Source: Agelaius tricolor
Taxonomy: Eukaryota > Chordata > Aves > Passeriformes > Icteridae
DNA: 64,000 nucleotides
Reading direction: 5' to 3'
Assembly: GCA_023055355.1 (NCBI GenBank)
Contig: JALJCS010000002.1
Location: 7,712,001 to 7,776,000 of the forward strand
Every line of letters begins with the position of its first letter. Within the stretch, counting starts at the first letter, position 1. Positions 24,701 through 39,060 of this stretch are shown piece after piece. The translations under genes and the position numbers were made by a program. Under the pieces are notes generated by a model. That model was given only the letters and a program-made list of their open reading frames with translations. It was not told the origin of the DNA and did not search any database.

Positions 24701-27700
24701 TTTCTCAGCTTTAGATGAGAGTTTTCCTCCCTCTCTTTCTCCCCACAAATGGTTTTGGGTGTTTTTTTAATGTTTACATTGCATTAAATGAAGATAACTG
24801 TAAATAAAAATTTGATTATTAGAGGTGATTATTATTTTCTTCTTCTCAGTACTGTTCTGGGTCTTTAGATCCTAAGTTGTTTTATGAACACCAGAGCAGG
24901 AGCATATTAAAAATTTTAAAAGTAGACAAGAAGAAACCATGAATTAAAATAAATCTTGTAATTTATTTATTACTCATAATTACTTAAGTTTAGTATCTGT
25001 CATTCTTCTTTAGATAGAACATTACCTTACCTTTCACATTCCACCACTAACTCATCTCTCTGTGAAAAAGGAGATTCTGAGTACAAAGGCAAAGCTTGGA
25101 TCTCCAGTTTCAGCTTCATCTCTTACCAACATGCAGAGTATTTATGACAACATTTGGCTTTTTCATTTCTTGGCATTTAAGATTCTAGTACTAGGCCCCC
25201 TGCTACTCTGTTAACTGCCAGATAATGCATCATCTGACAGTCATTACTATTTCAAAGGAACCCTGCTAGTATTCTGACCTCCACTATTATTTTCTTCATA
25301 ATAAATATAGTTTTGGATGTGCATTAATATTTGGGGCTTAAAAGCTTTTAGAATGTGTCTTTAAAAGTGAATGGAGCTTAAGACAGAAGATATTCCATAT
25401 TTCATAAACTGGCTTTTCCATTCAATACTTCAGTAACAAACCATTTGTGCTAGATTCCTCCCTCATCCCTCCAAGTCCTTCTACCCACAAAGTCCACTTC
25501 CCAGTAGCCATCCCAGTTCAGATCCATGGCACCAAGCAGAAAAAAGCAAATGTGAACATGACTGTCATACTTTCTACTGATTTTCTATCAAATTCTGCCA
25601 AGCAAACCAACAGTAGCCATGCCAAAACCCCCAAGACATTAGTCTGCTTCCATGAAAGCATGCAATTAATAAAACTACAAGCAGGTAACCCAGTGAAGAG
25701 CAGTGTTGAATTAGGGAGCAGGATACACTCTTTCATAATATTGTGAAAAGCTAGCATACACCAAAGTAAGCTCTCTGCCACACTAAGGCTACAATGGAGT
25801 GTCTAAGTATTCAGTACCAAGCCCAAATTGAAGCAACCAACCATCTATCAGGAGAAAAATCCACCTTTGTGTGTATTTCAAATAAGCTTCTTGCTAGGAG
25901 CTTTTGGATTTTTTGACATCAAGTGGGCCACATTATTCTAAAAAAATACAGAAGCAGTGAAAACTGAATCCATCACTACCACCACTCACCGGTAAGCCTG
26001 ATCTAGGAGAACCCAAATCCAGTTTTCACTGCTATACAAGTTTAAGCCTACAGGCTCTTGATTTGCCCAATGAAACAGAATCACCACTAGCTGTTACATC
26101 CATTTCTTTTGATCCCCTCCATAAATTCATAAGACCTAATGTTTTAAAGATGTTGTTCAGCAATGAAATAATCACTCTGAATTCCAAAAGACCACAAGGA
26201 ACTGTTTCAATGACCCAAAGAGATCATGTTGTTCTATTATTCTGCTGACCTTCTAATGAGTATGAATATTTTCTGCAACAATTAAGAACTGCAACAGTAA
26301 CAACACTCTGTCCCTAAGAGACTGACACTACAAAAGAACAAGAGCTCAATGCTTCAAAACAATACCTCAGAACTCATTCAGTGCATAATTTGCCAGTATC
26401 AACAGAGGATCCATCTAATGCTGCAGCATCAACTAATGTTTCAATATAGTAAATTATTATTAGCTAGCACTTCTAAGATGAGAAACACTAAAAAGCAATT
26501 TTTTCACCTTACTAGTACACCAGTGGGAAAACACAATGAAGTATATAGCACATCAGCACCCTTTCCAGGCCAGGAAATTCTTCTAGTGTTGCCATCTCAT
26601 TGCAAAAGTGCCATACCTTCTTGGTGACTTCTCATAGGTCACCCCCTCATAACACCACCAACCAACTCCCACTACACCCAGCTAACCCACTCTTTTATAT
26701 CACTCATCCTTATTAGACACAGCTGTGGCCTGTTAAGGGCAGGCTGTTCCTAATCTTTGATAATTAGTGCAGCTGCAACTCCTCAGGAGTGAGATTACCT
26801 CTGCATTACCTTTATTTTCTTACATTCTATTCCCTCACACTTCTAGTGCGTGCACCCTGAGGTCATCTGCAAATTGCTTCCCAGAGAGCATCCCAAGCAC
26901 AATAGTAATGTGGGATGTGTCGCTTTCCTTGGGGTATAGTTTTTCTTAGATAGAAATACACATATTTCTAGGATGTGCCAGATGGGCCACGCATGTTCTG
27001 TGGAGATGCTCTCTGAATGCCAATAAAAGTACAGAGACTTACAGATATCCAGGGACAGGCTTATACTACTGCTCTGACTGGGTTGCTTCAGATCTGGAAT
27101 GATCTGGCAAATGTTTGGCAGATTTGGCTTTCATGCCCATAGAGAAACTGTGTATGGGCAGAAATCACAAGCAGCCCAGCGCATCTGGCAACCACAAGTC
27201 TCTCTAACTTAAGAGCTGTTATGAGGCTGTGTCGATCAGCAGTCCAAGGCAGGTGGAAGACACCAGCAAAATCAGTGACTTTCCATGATGAGGGACCTGG
27301 GAAACACTCCTGCACTCCTAAAACTGGTGCAACCCAGCCAAATATTAGGGTACACATCCAACACACATATCAGTGACCCTAGTTTCCAAAAAGTTGGTTT
27401 AGTAAACCAAATTTGACCCACCTGTAACTAATTGTGCAAGCAGGGAAAGCATGAGGTTCTGAAGAATATCTGTGAGTAAGAGCAGGAAGCCCTATTTGAG
27501 TTGATGTGATGAAATCTTCCCCTTTCTCTCCAATGTCTGATCCCTACAGGCTTCTGTGCATGGACACAGCATGGCCCTAACCATGATACTTTGCAGAACC
27601 ACAAACAGCTCTGAAGAGGTGTGCCAGCACTTCAGGGTCTGTGCCTCCCAAGGCAACACAGAAGTCCTAACAGCAAGGTATGAGAAGAACCTCATCTACT

Positions 27701-27780
27701 CCACATCCTGCCAACACTTTTGCTGAGATTGGTGCTGGTTTACTGTTTTCTGAAACATACAGACAAAGCAAGAAGGTGCT
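21724..27780. other. Intron-like sequence, no gene recognised
   Basis: AT-rich DNA with short chance open frames on both strands. The only part with a repeat-like feel is 26640-26850, listed separately with low confidence. Confidence 0.4.
26640..26850. mobile_element. Possible solo-LTR fragment (weak)
   Basis: The segment contains a TATA-like cttttatatcac, the palindrome-rich cacagctgtgg, and ggcaggctgttcctaatc. These resemble motifs I associate with avian endogenous-retrovirus LTRs. I could not define both ends, a target-site duplication, or any internal retroviral sequence, so this is a suggestion only. Confidence 0.22.
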
Positions 27781-28600
27781 GAAAATATTAGGCACCTGGA
27801 CAAGCTTGTAAAGTGGATTCATGGGAACCTCATGAGGCCCAACAAGGCCCAGTGAAAAGTGCTGCACCTGGGTCAGGGCAACCCCAAATATCAATACAGG
27901 CTGGGGGAGGCAGGGAGAAGGACTAGGGGTATAGGTGGGTGAAAAACTACACATGACCCAGCAATGTGCACTCACAGCTGAGAAAGCTAACTGCATCCTG
28001 AGCTGCATCAAAGCAACGTGGCCAGCAGGTCAAGGAAGGTGATTCTGCCTCTCTACTCCACTCTCACGAGACTCCACCTGGAATACTGCATCTAGCTCTG
28101 GGGTCCTCAATACAAGACAGACACAGACCTTTTAGAGCGTGTCCAGAGGTGGCCCACAAAACTAGTCAGAGGGATGGAACAGCTCTCCTATGAAGAAAGG
28201 CAGAGACAGGTGGGGTTGTTCAGCTTGGGGAAGAGAAGGCTATGGGGAGATCTAATGGCAGCCTTTTGGTACCTAAAGAGAGCTTACAAGAAAGGTAGGG
28301 ACAGACTTTTTAGCAGGGCCTGTTGTGGTAGGACAAGAAGCAATGGTTTTATAGTAAAAGATGGTTGATTTAGACTACGTAAAAGGAAGAAATTCTTTAC
28401 AATAAGGGTGGTGAAACACTGGAACAGGTTGACCAGAAAAGTGGTAGATGGGTGCCCTGTCCCTCGAAACATTCAAGGTAAGACTGGATAGGGCTCTGAG
28501 CAACTTGATCTAGTTTAAGATTTCCCTGTTCTTTGTGGAGGCGTTAGACTAATTGATATTTAAAGGTCCCTTCCAACAGAAACAATTCTATGATTCTATG
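27781..28600 (+). mobile_element. CR1 LINE, longest copy in the window
   Basis: Forward CR1 landmarks: tgggaacctcatgaggccc, gtgctgcacctgggtcaggg, caatacaggctggggg, and a translated block reading LSYEERQRQVGLFSLGKRR. It continues through gaacaggttgaccag and ggtcccttccaacag to a clear terminal attctatgattctatg at 28585-28600. About 820 bases of the C-terminal coding part and 3' UTR remain. The coding part is frameshifted and has stops. The intact 3' 8-mer repeat suggests it is one of the better-preserved insertions here. Confidence 0.92.
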
Positions 28601-31600
28601 CTGGTCTCCAGAGAGCAGAATTTCCTCTGCAACTTAGAGAAGAATTCAGAACATATTTCTAATGTTTATTAATGACAAATCTTGATGCATCAGTGTTTTC
28701 CTGAACTGGGTCCTTCCAGAGTCACAGTAAGCCATTTGTGAGGCAGCAGTTCTTTTCCATGGCTACAGAACTGTAATAGAGTATGTATCTATTTGAACAA
28801 GGATGCTGTAATGTTGATCTATCAGAAGCTAGATTATCTGTGCAATAGAAGCTCAATTTGCAGAAAATTTAAATAATAACCACACTGATCATCAAGTTCC
28901 TGTAAGACATTTCATTAATATCATCAAAGAGTATTTCAAATATGATGCAGCAACTCTACTTTACAGAGAGACTAATTAAATATAAAATCTAGTTACTGTT
29001 GTACCAATGAACCCTAATTACCCTACAACCATTTAAGGGTCGTTTTGGGAGACTCATTCTGAAAGAGTGTAAAAAGCAAGCAGAGCTGCAGATAACTATT
29101 CCCTACCCATCTGGGACTAAAAATCTTACATAAGAGGGCCATAGGATAGACACATTATTTAAAAGAACAGGAAGACAGACAGACATACTTTTCAGAACAC
29201 TTTTCATTTGTCTTCAAGCCACTGTGAGCTACTCGAGAACTTCTTTAAAAGGAAACTTACCTCTCATATTTTCTATTCTTTTCCTGAGGGGAGAGAGAGG
29301 AAAAAGAAGCCTGAAAAATTTTCAAATACATAATTTTTCCTTAATTTTGAAGATGCCACAAAAGGTTTCTAAGACAAGGTGCATGTAATAGCAAACACAA
29401 CACAAATCCTCACAGGATATATCATGTAAGTGCAGCAACAAGATATGGCAATGACATAAGAAACTTCTGTGCACAAAATGTATGCATTTTCCTTTGCTCT
29501 GGGCCCAATGTAGTTTCAGGGTACTGTTGAGCCAGTACACACAGGGTTGAAAAGGAACTTTTTACTGGATTTTGAAGTCACTTCTCTATCCAGTATGAAT
29601 ACCAATACAGAGAAATCTGTTACAAACATGTTAGTTTTCCAATCTCAAAAGAAAGATGACTGTGACACAGACTTCAGAAGGGAGGATAAACCCTTCAGAG
29701 TCAGCATCCCCCTTACCACACAGAATGGCACAGAATTAAGGAAGGGGATTCCTAGGGGAAAAGCATCAGAGGATTTTGTCAGAAGAAAGGGATTAGCACT
29801 CAAGGTTTTCAGCCGCAGATGAGAATAAAAATTTCTAAGGATATATATAAATACCCATGCAGCTGGACAGCAAGGTGCAAAAAATATATCAAGAAAAAAT
29901 ATCTTTGTCTCACATAAAACACTCTGTGCACAGAGATTTATAGAAACTGGTTTGGTAATGTCCTATGGGAAGCACTGTGAAATATTACATTTAAAAAATA
30001 CAGTCCTCTAGGCAGAAAAACCAAAAAACATCACATTGGATTCTAGCACAGAGAAACGTCTTTCTTCAGTCCAAAAATCCTTTGCAGGGAAAAAAGTGTA
30101 TCTGAATGGTCAAAACCACTTTGGCCATCCTCCCCCTTACACTGTAAATACCTGTTCTTCCCAGAAAATGTCTCAATCAAAATTTGGAAAGGAAAAATCA
30201 TTAGCAAATACAATTATTAAACTTACTTATTAAAGCCCCTGTGATTGAAGACACAATACAGGTCCTCCTCACCACCCTAATCCTTTCCTTCTGTATCCTT
30301 TCTAGGTCTTCTGAGCTTCTTCCCCATGGAAAGGATGTACATGGAGATTGGAAATTACTCATCCTGGAGTCTTCAGGGCACGTTTGAAGGCAGGGAAAAG
30401 ACAACAAACATGCTCTTGCATTCACTGAATGATGGGGTCATGCTAAGTGTTAATACTGTGAGTAGCAGGAATATTATACCTCCCACCTAATAAAACAAAC
30501 AGATGAGAGCCACCTTTATATACAGTCCTAGATCTTTTTCTAAGGCAGCAAACCAGCTAAACCAAAACATGAAAGTTGGTCTAAACTACTAAGAACACCT
30601 TCTTCAAGAGCCAACCTACATTTCCTTGATTAATCCACTTTCAAATTCTGCCTTAAATTCAGTGTAAAATCCTTGAAGGGGTAAAACAGCCAGTTCCCAC
30701 AGGCAAACCACCCACAACATACCATTCAACAAGGGAAATTGGCCATACTTGAGTGACTGCAGTACACTAAAGCTCGCTGCACGCATACACATAATCTCAT
30801 AGTCCCATGTAAGTGAACCAACGGGACCAAACGTTTTCTAACACAGTAACAGAAAGTTGCATGGAAGTCAAATGCTTTGGATGATGTTCTGCTAGAACAG
30901 CTCTGGATTTTATGTATGGCTAATACTGTCACCACATTCACTTCCTCAGTATATCCCTCTACCCCTTGCTGATAACAGTCTTTTTCTTTCTATTGGGAGG
31001 TAATGAAAGCAAAGTGCTGCCTTATTAAACACATTGATATATAGCAGATACAATGTTTTATTTTAGCCACAGAGGGAAGAATGAGATTTAAAAGCAGAAT
31101 TTATCTCCAAAATGATAAAGAAGCAGGCCCTACATTTTCCTCCCTCTCAACACTAGGTGCTTCTTTAAATCACAATTGGCTACAAATGTCAGTAAGCCTT
31201 GCCAAAACCCATGGAAGAAACATCCCCTGAAACAGCTACAATGCAGGAAGGAACACCAATCACTGCTTGGGACCTGTCTACTTGCCACTGACTTGCATAA
31301 CTGGGAGAGTAAGTTGCACAACTTGTAGAGTCATCCCTCTGCTGCCCACTTTAAGCCTTTTAGACTCCTGCTGATTAACAGATGGTCCCTGCATGCTCCT
31401 CAGGCTGCTGGCCACTCTGGTGAGTACCTGCTAACATCATGTTTCTGCTGCCTAGGGCAGCACTAACCACGAGCAGTTAAGTTCAGTAAGCCCTGACATG
31501 TGTTAATGACATGTCCTGCGTTGCCATAATTCTAGTGATTCTTTCCCCTGGTTTCCTACTATTATGTCATGAAGCATGTTAACAAAAAGCTGTATTCCAT

Positions 31601-31774
31601 CTGTGTAATGATACTTCCCAACCAAATATTTTTACCACTCTCCCCTAGGGTCTCCTTTAATATTGACAAAGTTGTTAGATCAACTGCTTCCAGAGGGGAA
31701 AGCTTGCAAGGTCAAACCCCAAGGTTATTCAATGATGCCTATCTTGTTTTCTTTAAAAAGCAAATAAAACTTAT

Positions 31775-31975
31775 CAACTAATTAGCTCAAAAAAAATATT
31801 ATTTGAAGCAATCTTGCAAAATTTATCTCACATAATGGTTTGTTCTTCTGAGCCTTGAGATAAGACTAAATTACAAATTGAGCTTTATATTGATTTCTTC
31901 TTGCCTTATAATTATAGGCTATCATTTTACATGTAATTAGTTAGCCCCAGCTAATTTTTTATTATTAGCTTTCAA
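31775..31975. promoter_or_regulatory. Candidate regulatory segment with clustered TAAT cores (weak)
   Basis: It contains taattag at 31779-31785 and again at 31934-31940, agctaattttttattatta at about 31950-31968, and other TAAT/ATTA cores. Homeodomain factors bind such cores, but they are common in AT-rich DNA by chance. Confidence 0.15.
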
Positions 31976-33983
31976 AGATTTTGCTGTTCTTCCACACAGA
32001 GAAAATTAAAATGATGATTTACTTTTCATTTTTTTATTTGCTATTTCAACCTGGTAAGTCATTGTGAAAAAAAATAATATTGAAAAAAGTAATTTTTGAA
32101 GAAATCTTTTAACAATTTTTGGAAAAATATTCAGAAAATCTAAAAAGAGCCTCAATGTGTAGTGTAAGTAATAAAGGATGATGAACAAAGAAAGTGTTAA
32201 GACAAAATTAGATTTTTCATGAATGGATGAACATGCTAAACTGCTTTAAATATAAACAGTGACTACTCATTAGCAGCTTAATGCAATTTATTCCTAACTC
32301 TCCACCTCTACCCACAACCAGAAGAGCAGTCTCTATGCAGAGAGCAGGAGTGATCATTGCTCTGGGGAATGATTGCCTTAAGCGGGTTCACGGAAGCACC
32401 ATGCAGATTAATAGCTCTTTATCAGAGCTCCTAAAGATGCAAGGTGACCTTTTAAAGTCATAGTTCCCAACGTACCAAATGCTGGTATGGCATCTCTGCC
32501 AAGACAGCAGGCACAGCCCTCAAGAAGCTGCCGGCCAACATATTGCTGCTCCCCACATACATGGCCCTGATAAACACCAGAGAATGGAAAAGGCAACAGG
32601 AAAAGAGAGATGCCAACAACAACACAACCCCACAGAAGCCAGGAGCTGAGAGCTCACATGGGACAGTCAGCTACACACCTCTTCACCAGCACACTGCACA
32701 ACATGACCTTTACACCCTGTGCTCCTGCAACTGAGGCTGGGCATGGGGAAGAGCCATTCTCCTCCAAACCTTACAGATGCCTCATGCATCAAACACAGCC
32801 TTGTCAAGGTCTCCACATTTGTTTCTAGCATTTCTCTAGTGCAAGAAAGCAAAGAAAACAGAAGAAAAAATGATGTATGAAAACTGCACTATCAGTGATC
32901 TCAGCAAGGAAAACAAAAGACCATTACAGATGTCAGATGGGAGTAATCTCTTTCTCAAGGAATATTGCAATATAACTAATAATTTCCCATTTCTTCTTAA
33001 GTGGGAGGGATATTTTCTGTTCTGAGAGAGATTCCTATTACTTATTGCAAAGCTATAGCAAAATGGGACTAGCTTAAAGGGAGTCTTTTAATACTGTTTC
33101 TGATGGCTTAACATCATTTCAACACTTGACTGACTGAGGGAACCTAGGAACATTCTTCCCAATGACATGCACCCCAGTCAGTCATCAAATCTGTCAGTAG
33201 ACTCCTTGTCCTTTTACCCATAGAACAGAAATAAGCACACACTGGTAGGTAGACAAGTGCCACAGTCAAAACAGGTCCTCCCAAATTTGGGGCATCAAGC
33301 TTGAATCAGGCTTTAAACAACTTTCCAACATTCTAGCATAGAATTAGATTTAGCCCTGATGAAATTTCTCTTTCATTTTAATAATACATCAAGTATTTAA
33401 TTTGCTTATAAACTATTAACCAGATGTCTGTCTGTCCAAGTACTGTATTCACTAACCATAAAAATGATATTGCAACATAAATTATGCATAGCAAGAATGT
33501 TCTGATTAACCAAAATATGCACTGCAGTTCTTATCAATCACTTAAAATGGCATGTGTTCACAGGGTATATAAAAACATAAGTATATGCAAACTCTTGTCA
33601 CATGTTCCCCCAGTCTTATGTACTTCATAACCAGAATGAAACCACAGTGAATCTGGAATGCAGAAGAAACATGAGCACTTAACTTTTCAACTCTGCCTCC
33701 CTATTTTCTTGCTGAATTTGCTACTCATTAAATTCTTGTTTGGATGTCATCTTCACATTCTTATACACTGAACTGGAATTTCAAGATAAGAAAATTATAA
33801 TAGAGTTTGCAGTAAAGGCGCTAATTATTTTATTTTAAATATTGAGGAACATTGTCTCTACAAATGAAAGGGAAGCTAGGGACAGTGACCAGGGTCTAGC
33901 TATGGCTTCAGCATATCAATATAAAATGAGACCACCAATGCATTATAAATGAAGGCAACAGAATTGCATGATTAAAAACGGTT

Positions 33984-34011
33984 ATTGCATGATTACAAAT
34001 AATCATGCAAT
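33984..34011. repeat. Perfect 12-base-pair hairpin with 4-base loop, plus an extra direct copy
   Basis: attgcatgatta at 33984-33995 pairs perfectly with taatcatgcaat at 34000-34011 around the loop caaa. A further direct copy of attgcatgatta lies at 33963-33974. The palindrome is short, and its function is unknown. Confidence 0.85.
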
Positions 34012-37000
34012 ACCTAACAGTATTTACCCTAATAGTATTCTGAATGAAGAAAACATTTTAGTGGACTACGTCAAGAAGTTCTATTACTATGTAAAATACA
34101 TCACATTAATATGATTAAAATGTTAAAAGTGACATTTTTTGCACCTTATCCAGAAGAGATACATTGTCACAAATATTCATCCCCAAGAAAGCATGAAGGC
34201 AGCCAAGTTTTATTTCACTATGGAAATACAACATTTCATACTGACTCTATGGTCTAAAGCAGAAGCACAAGAAATAACTTCTAATAACACAATATTTCAT
34301 TAACATTGACATTTTATATTTGAAAACAGACAGCCCAAGACATTCTTTCTGGACTAATGACTTCAGTCACATTGCAAAAACTTACAAACAACTTTAAGAT
34401 TGATTCTGAAGACACTTACATGCCTAGCTCTGAGAATTACTCTGAGTAGTCCCAATGAAACCAAAGTTGACTCAGAGTAATTAAGTATTAAAGCTAATTA
34501 TACCTGTTACTGAGGATTAGGCCTTTTCTTTTTACTAGATTTTACAACTAATAATTCTGAACAGGGCTGTCAGTTTTGAAGTTTTGGAAAAATGCAATTT
34601 CCTTGAACATCTAGTTCCAAGAAGAAAATTACGGTTCCTGATGAAACAAAAAAATAAAATTATTTTGCATCATCCCAGCTTGCAGGAATATACTTGGTTG
34701 TGTTAACCTAAAAAGCTCATCAAGCAAAACACAAATATAGAGTTAACTTCTTATCCAGGCAAATTCTGCAACATCAATTTTCCTGAAGGACCAGATTAAT
34801 AACAAAGCACTACAGCAGCCTTAAAGTCACACAAACTGCAGAGAGTTTTGCAAGGCATCAGCTCTGCATATTCTGATCCCAAAGTAAGCACATACTTTCC
34901 TTCCTTCCATCTCCTGTCACAGCTGTTTCACAGCAATGTTGATGCCATTGACTGCACGTGTATCAGCTACCCCAACACAGAAAAGTGATGCATATGTGCA
35001 ATGCCACAAGAACATCATAACATGAGAACATCTCCGGCATTCAGAGAAATGCATCTTCTATCATTTTACTCTTGCCAGCTCCATCACTTAGACTGACTTC
35101 GCCCTTCCCTTCAAACTGTCCTCAGTCATATTTGTTCATTCAAGTCTGCATCAAAAATTCCTATTAGATGACAGCTGGTGAAGCAAGGACATCTCTCCCG
35201 TTTAACAAGACTTGGGGAACATATAAACTCATTCCTATCTGGCACACAGTGAAGGTCACAGTGTGACTTAAGTCTCCAAAGTCAAGTACAAGAGTTAAAA
35301 TCTCAGTTGCTGATAAGACCTCTTCCCCTCCAAACTGCCTGTTGATACAGAGGTGCTTTCAGCCACTGCACTTAGCCCTGGGAAGGGCAGGCTATCTCAA
35401 ATGGCCTATCCTTGCCACATGAAGGGTGGCTTTCAGCTTGGATGTTCATTCTTCTCACTATGTGTACTCATGCTCTCAGGGCTGGAAAACAGCCAGGAAG
35501 TGAATGACGGGCACACATCTGATCTCCAGCTATACTCCAAATTAAGCAGCATTAAGACTATCAGTCATCAGTCAGTTAAAGTGCAGGCACAAGGCTTTTT
35601 AAGGCAACATCTGATGGCAAAGGAGGCCATTTCTCCAGGCCCCTTTATAAAGGTATTAAGAAATGCTTTGCCAAAACCTGTGATTTTGGTTCCTAAGTAT
35701 GACAGGATCTCCATGACAATAATCTGAGGGAGTGATTAGAGCAGAGCAAAAAGTGGAAATTTTCCAGGCAGGCATTTTTACTAATCTTTCTCCAAAAAGA
35801 AATAAAACCTCCCACACATATTAGAAAGCCTACTACTGCCTATTTCTCTCTCCCCTGTTCTGCTGAGATCAATCTTTTCTACCTGAAATCCTAAAGCCAC
35901 CATAATTTAAAAATATTTTTTACAACACTATTATGTCCTTCCAATTAACCTTTCCACATTGTTTCTAATCTATGAGGTCCATAAATCCAAAGTCGTTGAA
36001 ATTTGTATATAGTTTTAGGGAGCATTTATTCATATATCATGAAACCATGCAGAGTATTTTATTACAAATATATTGAAACATATACTGAATAAACAGGGAA
36101 GAAATAACTCAACTCCAAATGTGATAGCATTTCAAATGACTGCAGAGATGATTAACTGTGTTAAATCATTTGTAAGGATGACCAGGGGCAAACTCAGAAA
36201 CTTCAAAACAGACTTTAAAATAAAATTATGGGATTTAGAGAAAATTAGACATTAATGGGATGGAGATTTCCTGCAGAAAATCCAGTCAAGTAATTTCACT
36301 TTATTTTCACCTATTTACAATTTACCCACCTCAGTGAGCTATATAAATATTCTTTCTTATTTTACAAAGTAACAAAATTAAGTTCATAAGCTCCTCCTTG
36401 TTCACTGCAGCAAAATATATCATATCCTTCCAGACAAATCAACATGTATGAGGCTAATACACAAATAACATTATCTTTCCATTAGAAAGCAAAATCATAC
36501 ATCATTTTGATCCCTGAAAAGTATTCTGCATAGCTCCAGAGCTGTATAACGCAGCAAACACAGCAGTACAAACAGGAACAGTGAGGCAGCCTACCATGAA
36601 GGCTGTAAGAAACCCTAGGGCCCAAACAGAGCGTGGAAGGTGCCAGGACACTGAAAATATAAGACACTTTTGATTTCAACTTTGTGCCTGGTCCAGAACA
36701 AATAAATTCCCACATGTAAAACTAACAGTCACCCTTTGTGTCCTGGCTTTTCCCCACCAGCTCTGCATGACAGAAACCGCCGACCATGAACATTTCCCAG
36801 CTTGCGAACATTTGTCTCAGCCATTCAGCAGTTTCTGCCAGGATCCTCCTCCCTCTTTACACCCTGTGAATTAATTCTGCTTGCAGCAGCACTAACACAG
36901 GCTGACGTAGATTTTTTCCTCTCCCCAGTGTGATTTATTCGTCACTGCTTAAGAACAGTAAATGGTACCAAATTCATTTGCCTTTCCAGACACGAGGACC

Positions 37001-38714
37001 CTTCTTCTGTACCCATGGCAAAATTATTCACAGCTATTAAGTCCTTTCCCTCTCAGCTTTGCTTTCCCAGAACACATTCCAAGACAACATGTGGCTCCAC
37101 ACCACAAAGAGATAAAACAGGTCTTTCATCATTGAAGGGGAGCAGAGATGTATATTTCTACAGTCTGGCTGAGATCCCTGGCTGAAGTCAACAAATGACT
37201 TAAATCACTTGAGGATCCAGCTACTTCAGTGAGATTACTCAGTGACTTCAGTGCACTAAAAATCTGTGCTACACTCCAGGGCTGAGTGAGCCAGCTGGGC
37301 TCCATAGCTTGCACCATCTCTATTGAGTTCTTTCTGTCACCACCTCTTTCCCCCTTCTCTCCTCTCTCATCAGAGGCCAGCTCTTGCACTCCTCCTGCTG
37401 CTCCTCTGGCTTCTGTTTGGTTGCACCGCTGGTACACACTTTGAAATCAGGGTGGGAGGAATATATTCACATTCAAAATCTCCCCTCTCCCCATTTCACA
37501 GCATGGAAGCTAATTCTTTCTGAAGGAACATCCCCTCTTTGCTGACCCCTAGTACAGCTACTCTAGTCATTCTGGCCTTACACCTTCTCCAAGGCATTGG
37601 CTTGCTTTCTCCCTGAGTCTCCATTCCCTTGCTCAAACAAAAGCTGACATCTGGTGACTTCCCTGAATGACTGAGGAGCTGAAACAAAGACAGCTTCTTG
37701 CACCACTTAACAAGAAGTCAGTCTGTTAGAATCAGCTTTGCAGAGGATTGCAGTACCAAGCTTACTCTTTTTTGGCTAGGGACGAGTAAGAGTACCTGTA
37801 TATAGAAATAGCTTCAATAACAACTAACACTTGAAAGGCTAAAAGAACCTGACCAGATCAATTCAGTGCAGTAGCCCCCCTTTCCCTAATAAACACCAAT
37901 AAAATTCTGACAGGGATTCCCCAAGCAGCTTCATGAAGGGGGAAGGAGAAGAAAAGCTCATACATCTTGGATCACTTAGTAACTTTTAAGCAATCTATTT
38001 CCTTATCAGTCATCACCTCTGCCAATTTATCAAGCTTGAAAGCTACCTACCATGCATTGCTATTTAAAAAGTACAGTATTTTGCAACAGGAAGAATAGAA
38101 ATCAGCCAAAACCTGTAATAGGTCAAAACTGACAAAAACCACTTGAACTTATCAGCTGGCACAGGACCAGGAAAGTGATTATGCTATTGTCACAGATGAA
38201 CAAGTTTTCAGAAGTAATTTGGGATTAGCCTTTAGATGCCTGAATCAGAAAGTCAGAAAGACAATCTGAAAACTGCTTTTAAGAAGATGTGTATGAAAAG
38301 CCAAAGATGGATGTTAAGAGATGGAAACATGCCAGATTGCTAATCATAATAAAGAAAACAAAAGACCACCACCCAAAAGTGAGAGCACATTCCACATTCC
38401 TCTAGTGTTGCACTGGAGGAAGTTGTTGAGAAAATAAAAAATTAATTTCTGTAAGGAACTGATTTAGTATCAAATATGGAAAAAGAATTTATAGCTGCCT
38501 ATAGCTTTACAATATTATGTAGGTACATTAATTTTGGCAGAAGAGGTAATTTTAATCCTTTGGGAAGTATTATCCTCTTGATATGAGCACATAACTTCAA
38601 TTAATAGGATTTGCATATGTATAATAATAGAGAGAATAACCCTGGGTTTGGAAAACAACGGGGTATTTTAATCAGTTTGGGAACACCAGACAAAAAACCA
38701 TACCAGGCACAACT

Positions 38715-39060
38715 AATCGAACAGCATTTGTCAACTCATGCTAGGTAATAATTGTGAGTTAATTGATCAATATTTAGAAGCAAACATAATAAACTGGTAT
38801 GTTTTAGAAAATCAAACAATGCAAAGCTGTTAATATAATCGAAAGACAAGGGGAGATAGAAGCTGCGCTGTTAATCACTTGCAAATTGTATTTTTTAAAG
38901 ACCCAGACCAAATACATGCTACACCCAAACTGTATAATTGACTCTGTGTTTGCAATCTCAGTTGTTCAACAATATAGATAACAGCAGTAATGGTATAATT
39001 ATAACTCACAGCTGAAGTAGATAAAAACCTGATAGTTCTTAACTAATGGTTGCAATTAAG
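38715..39060. promoter_or_regulatory. Candidate AT-rich non-coding element upstream of the small CpG island (weak)
   Basis: It contains gttaattgatcaatattta, agctgttaatataatcg and gttaatcacttgcaaatt, which carry homeodomain-, HNF1- and POU-like cores. It lies directly beside the CpG island at 39440. The resemblance is by eye only. Confidence 0.15.

Noticed and set aside
28174..28368. Small plus-strand frame with a clear conserved block
   Set aside because: It is CR1-derived (the SYEER...LFSLGKRR block) and lies inside a 5'-truncated element.
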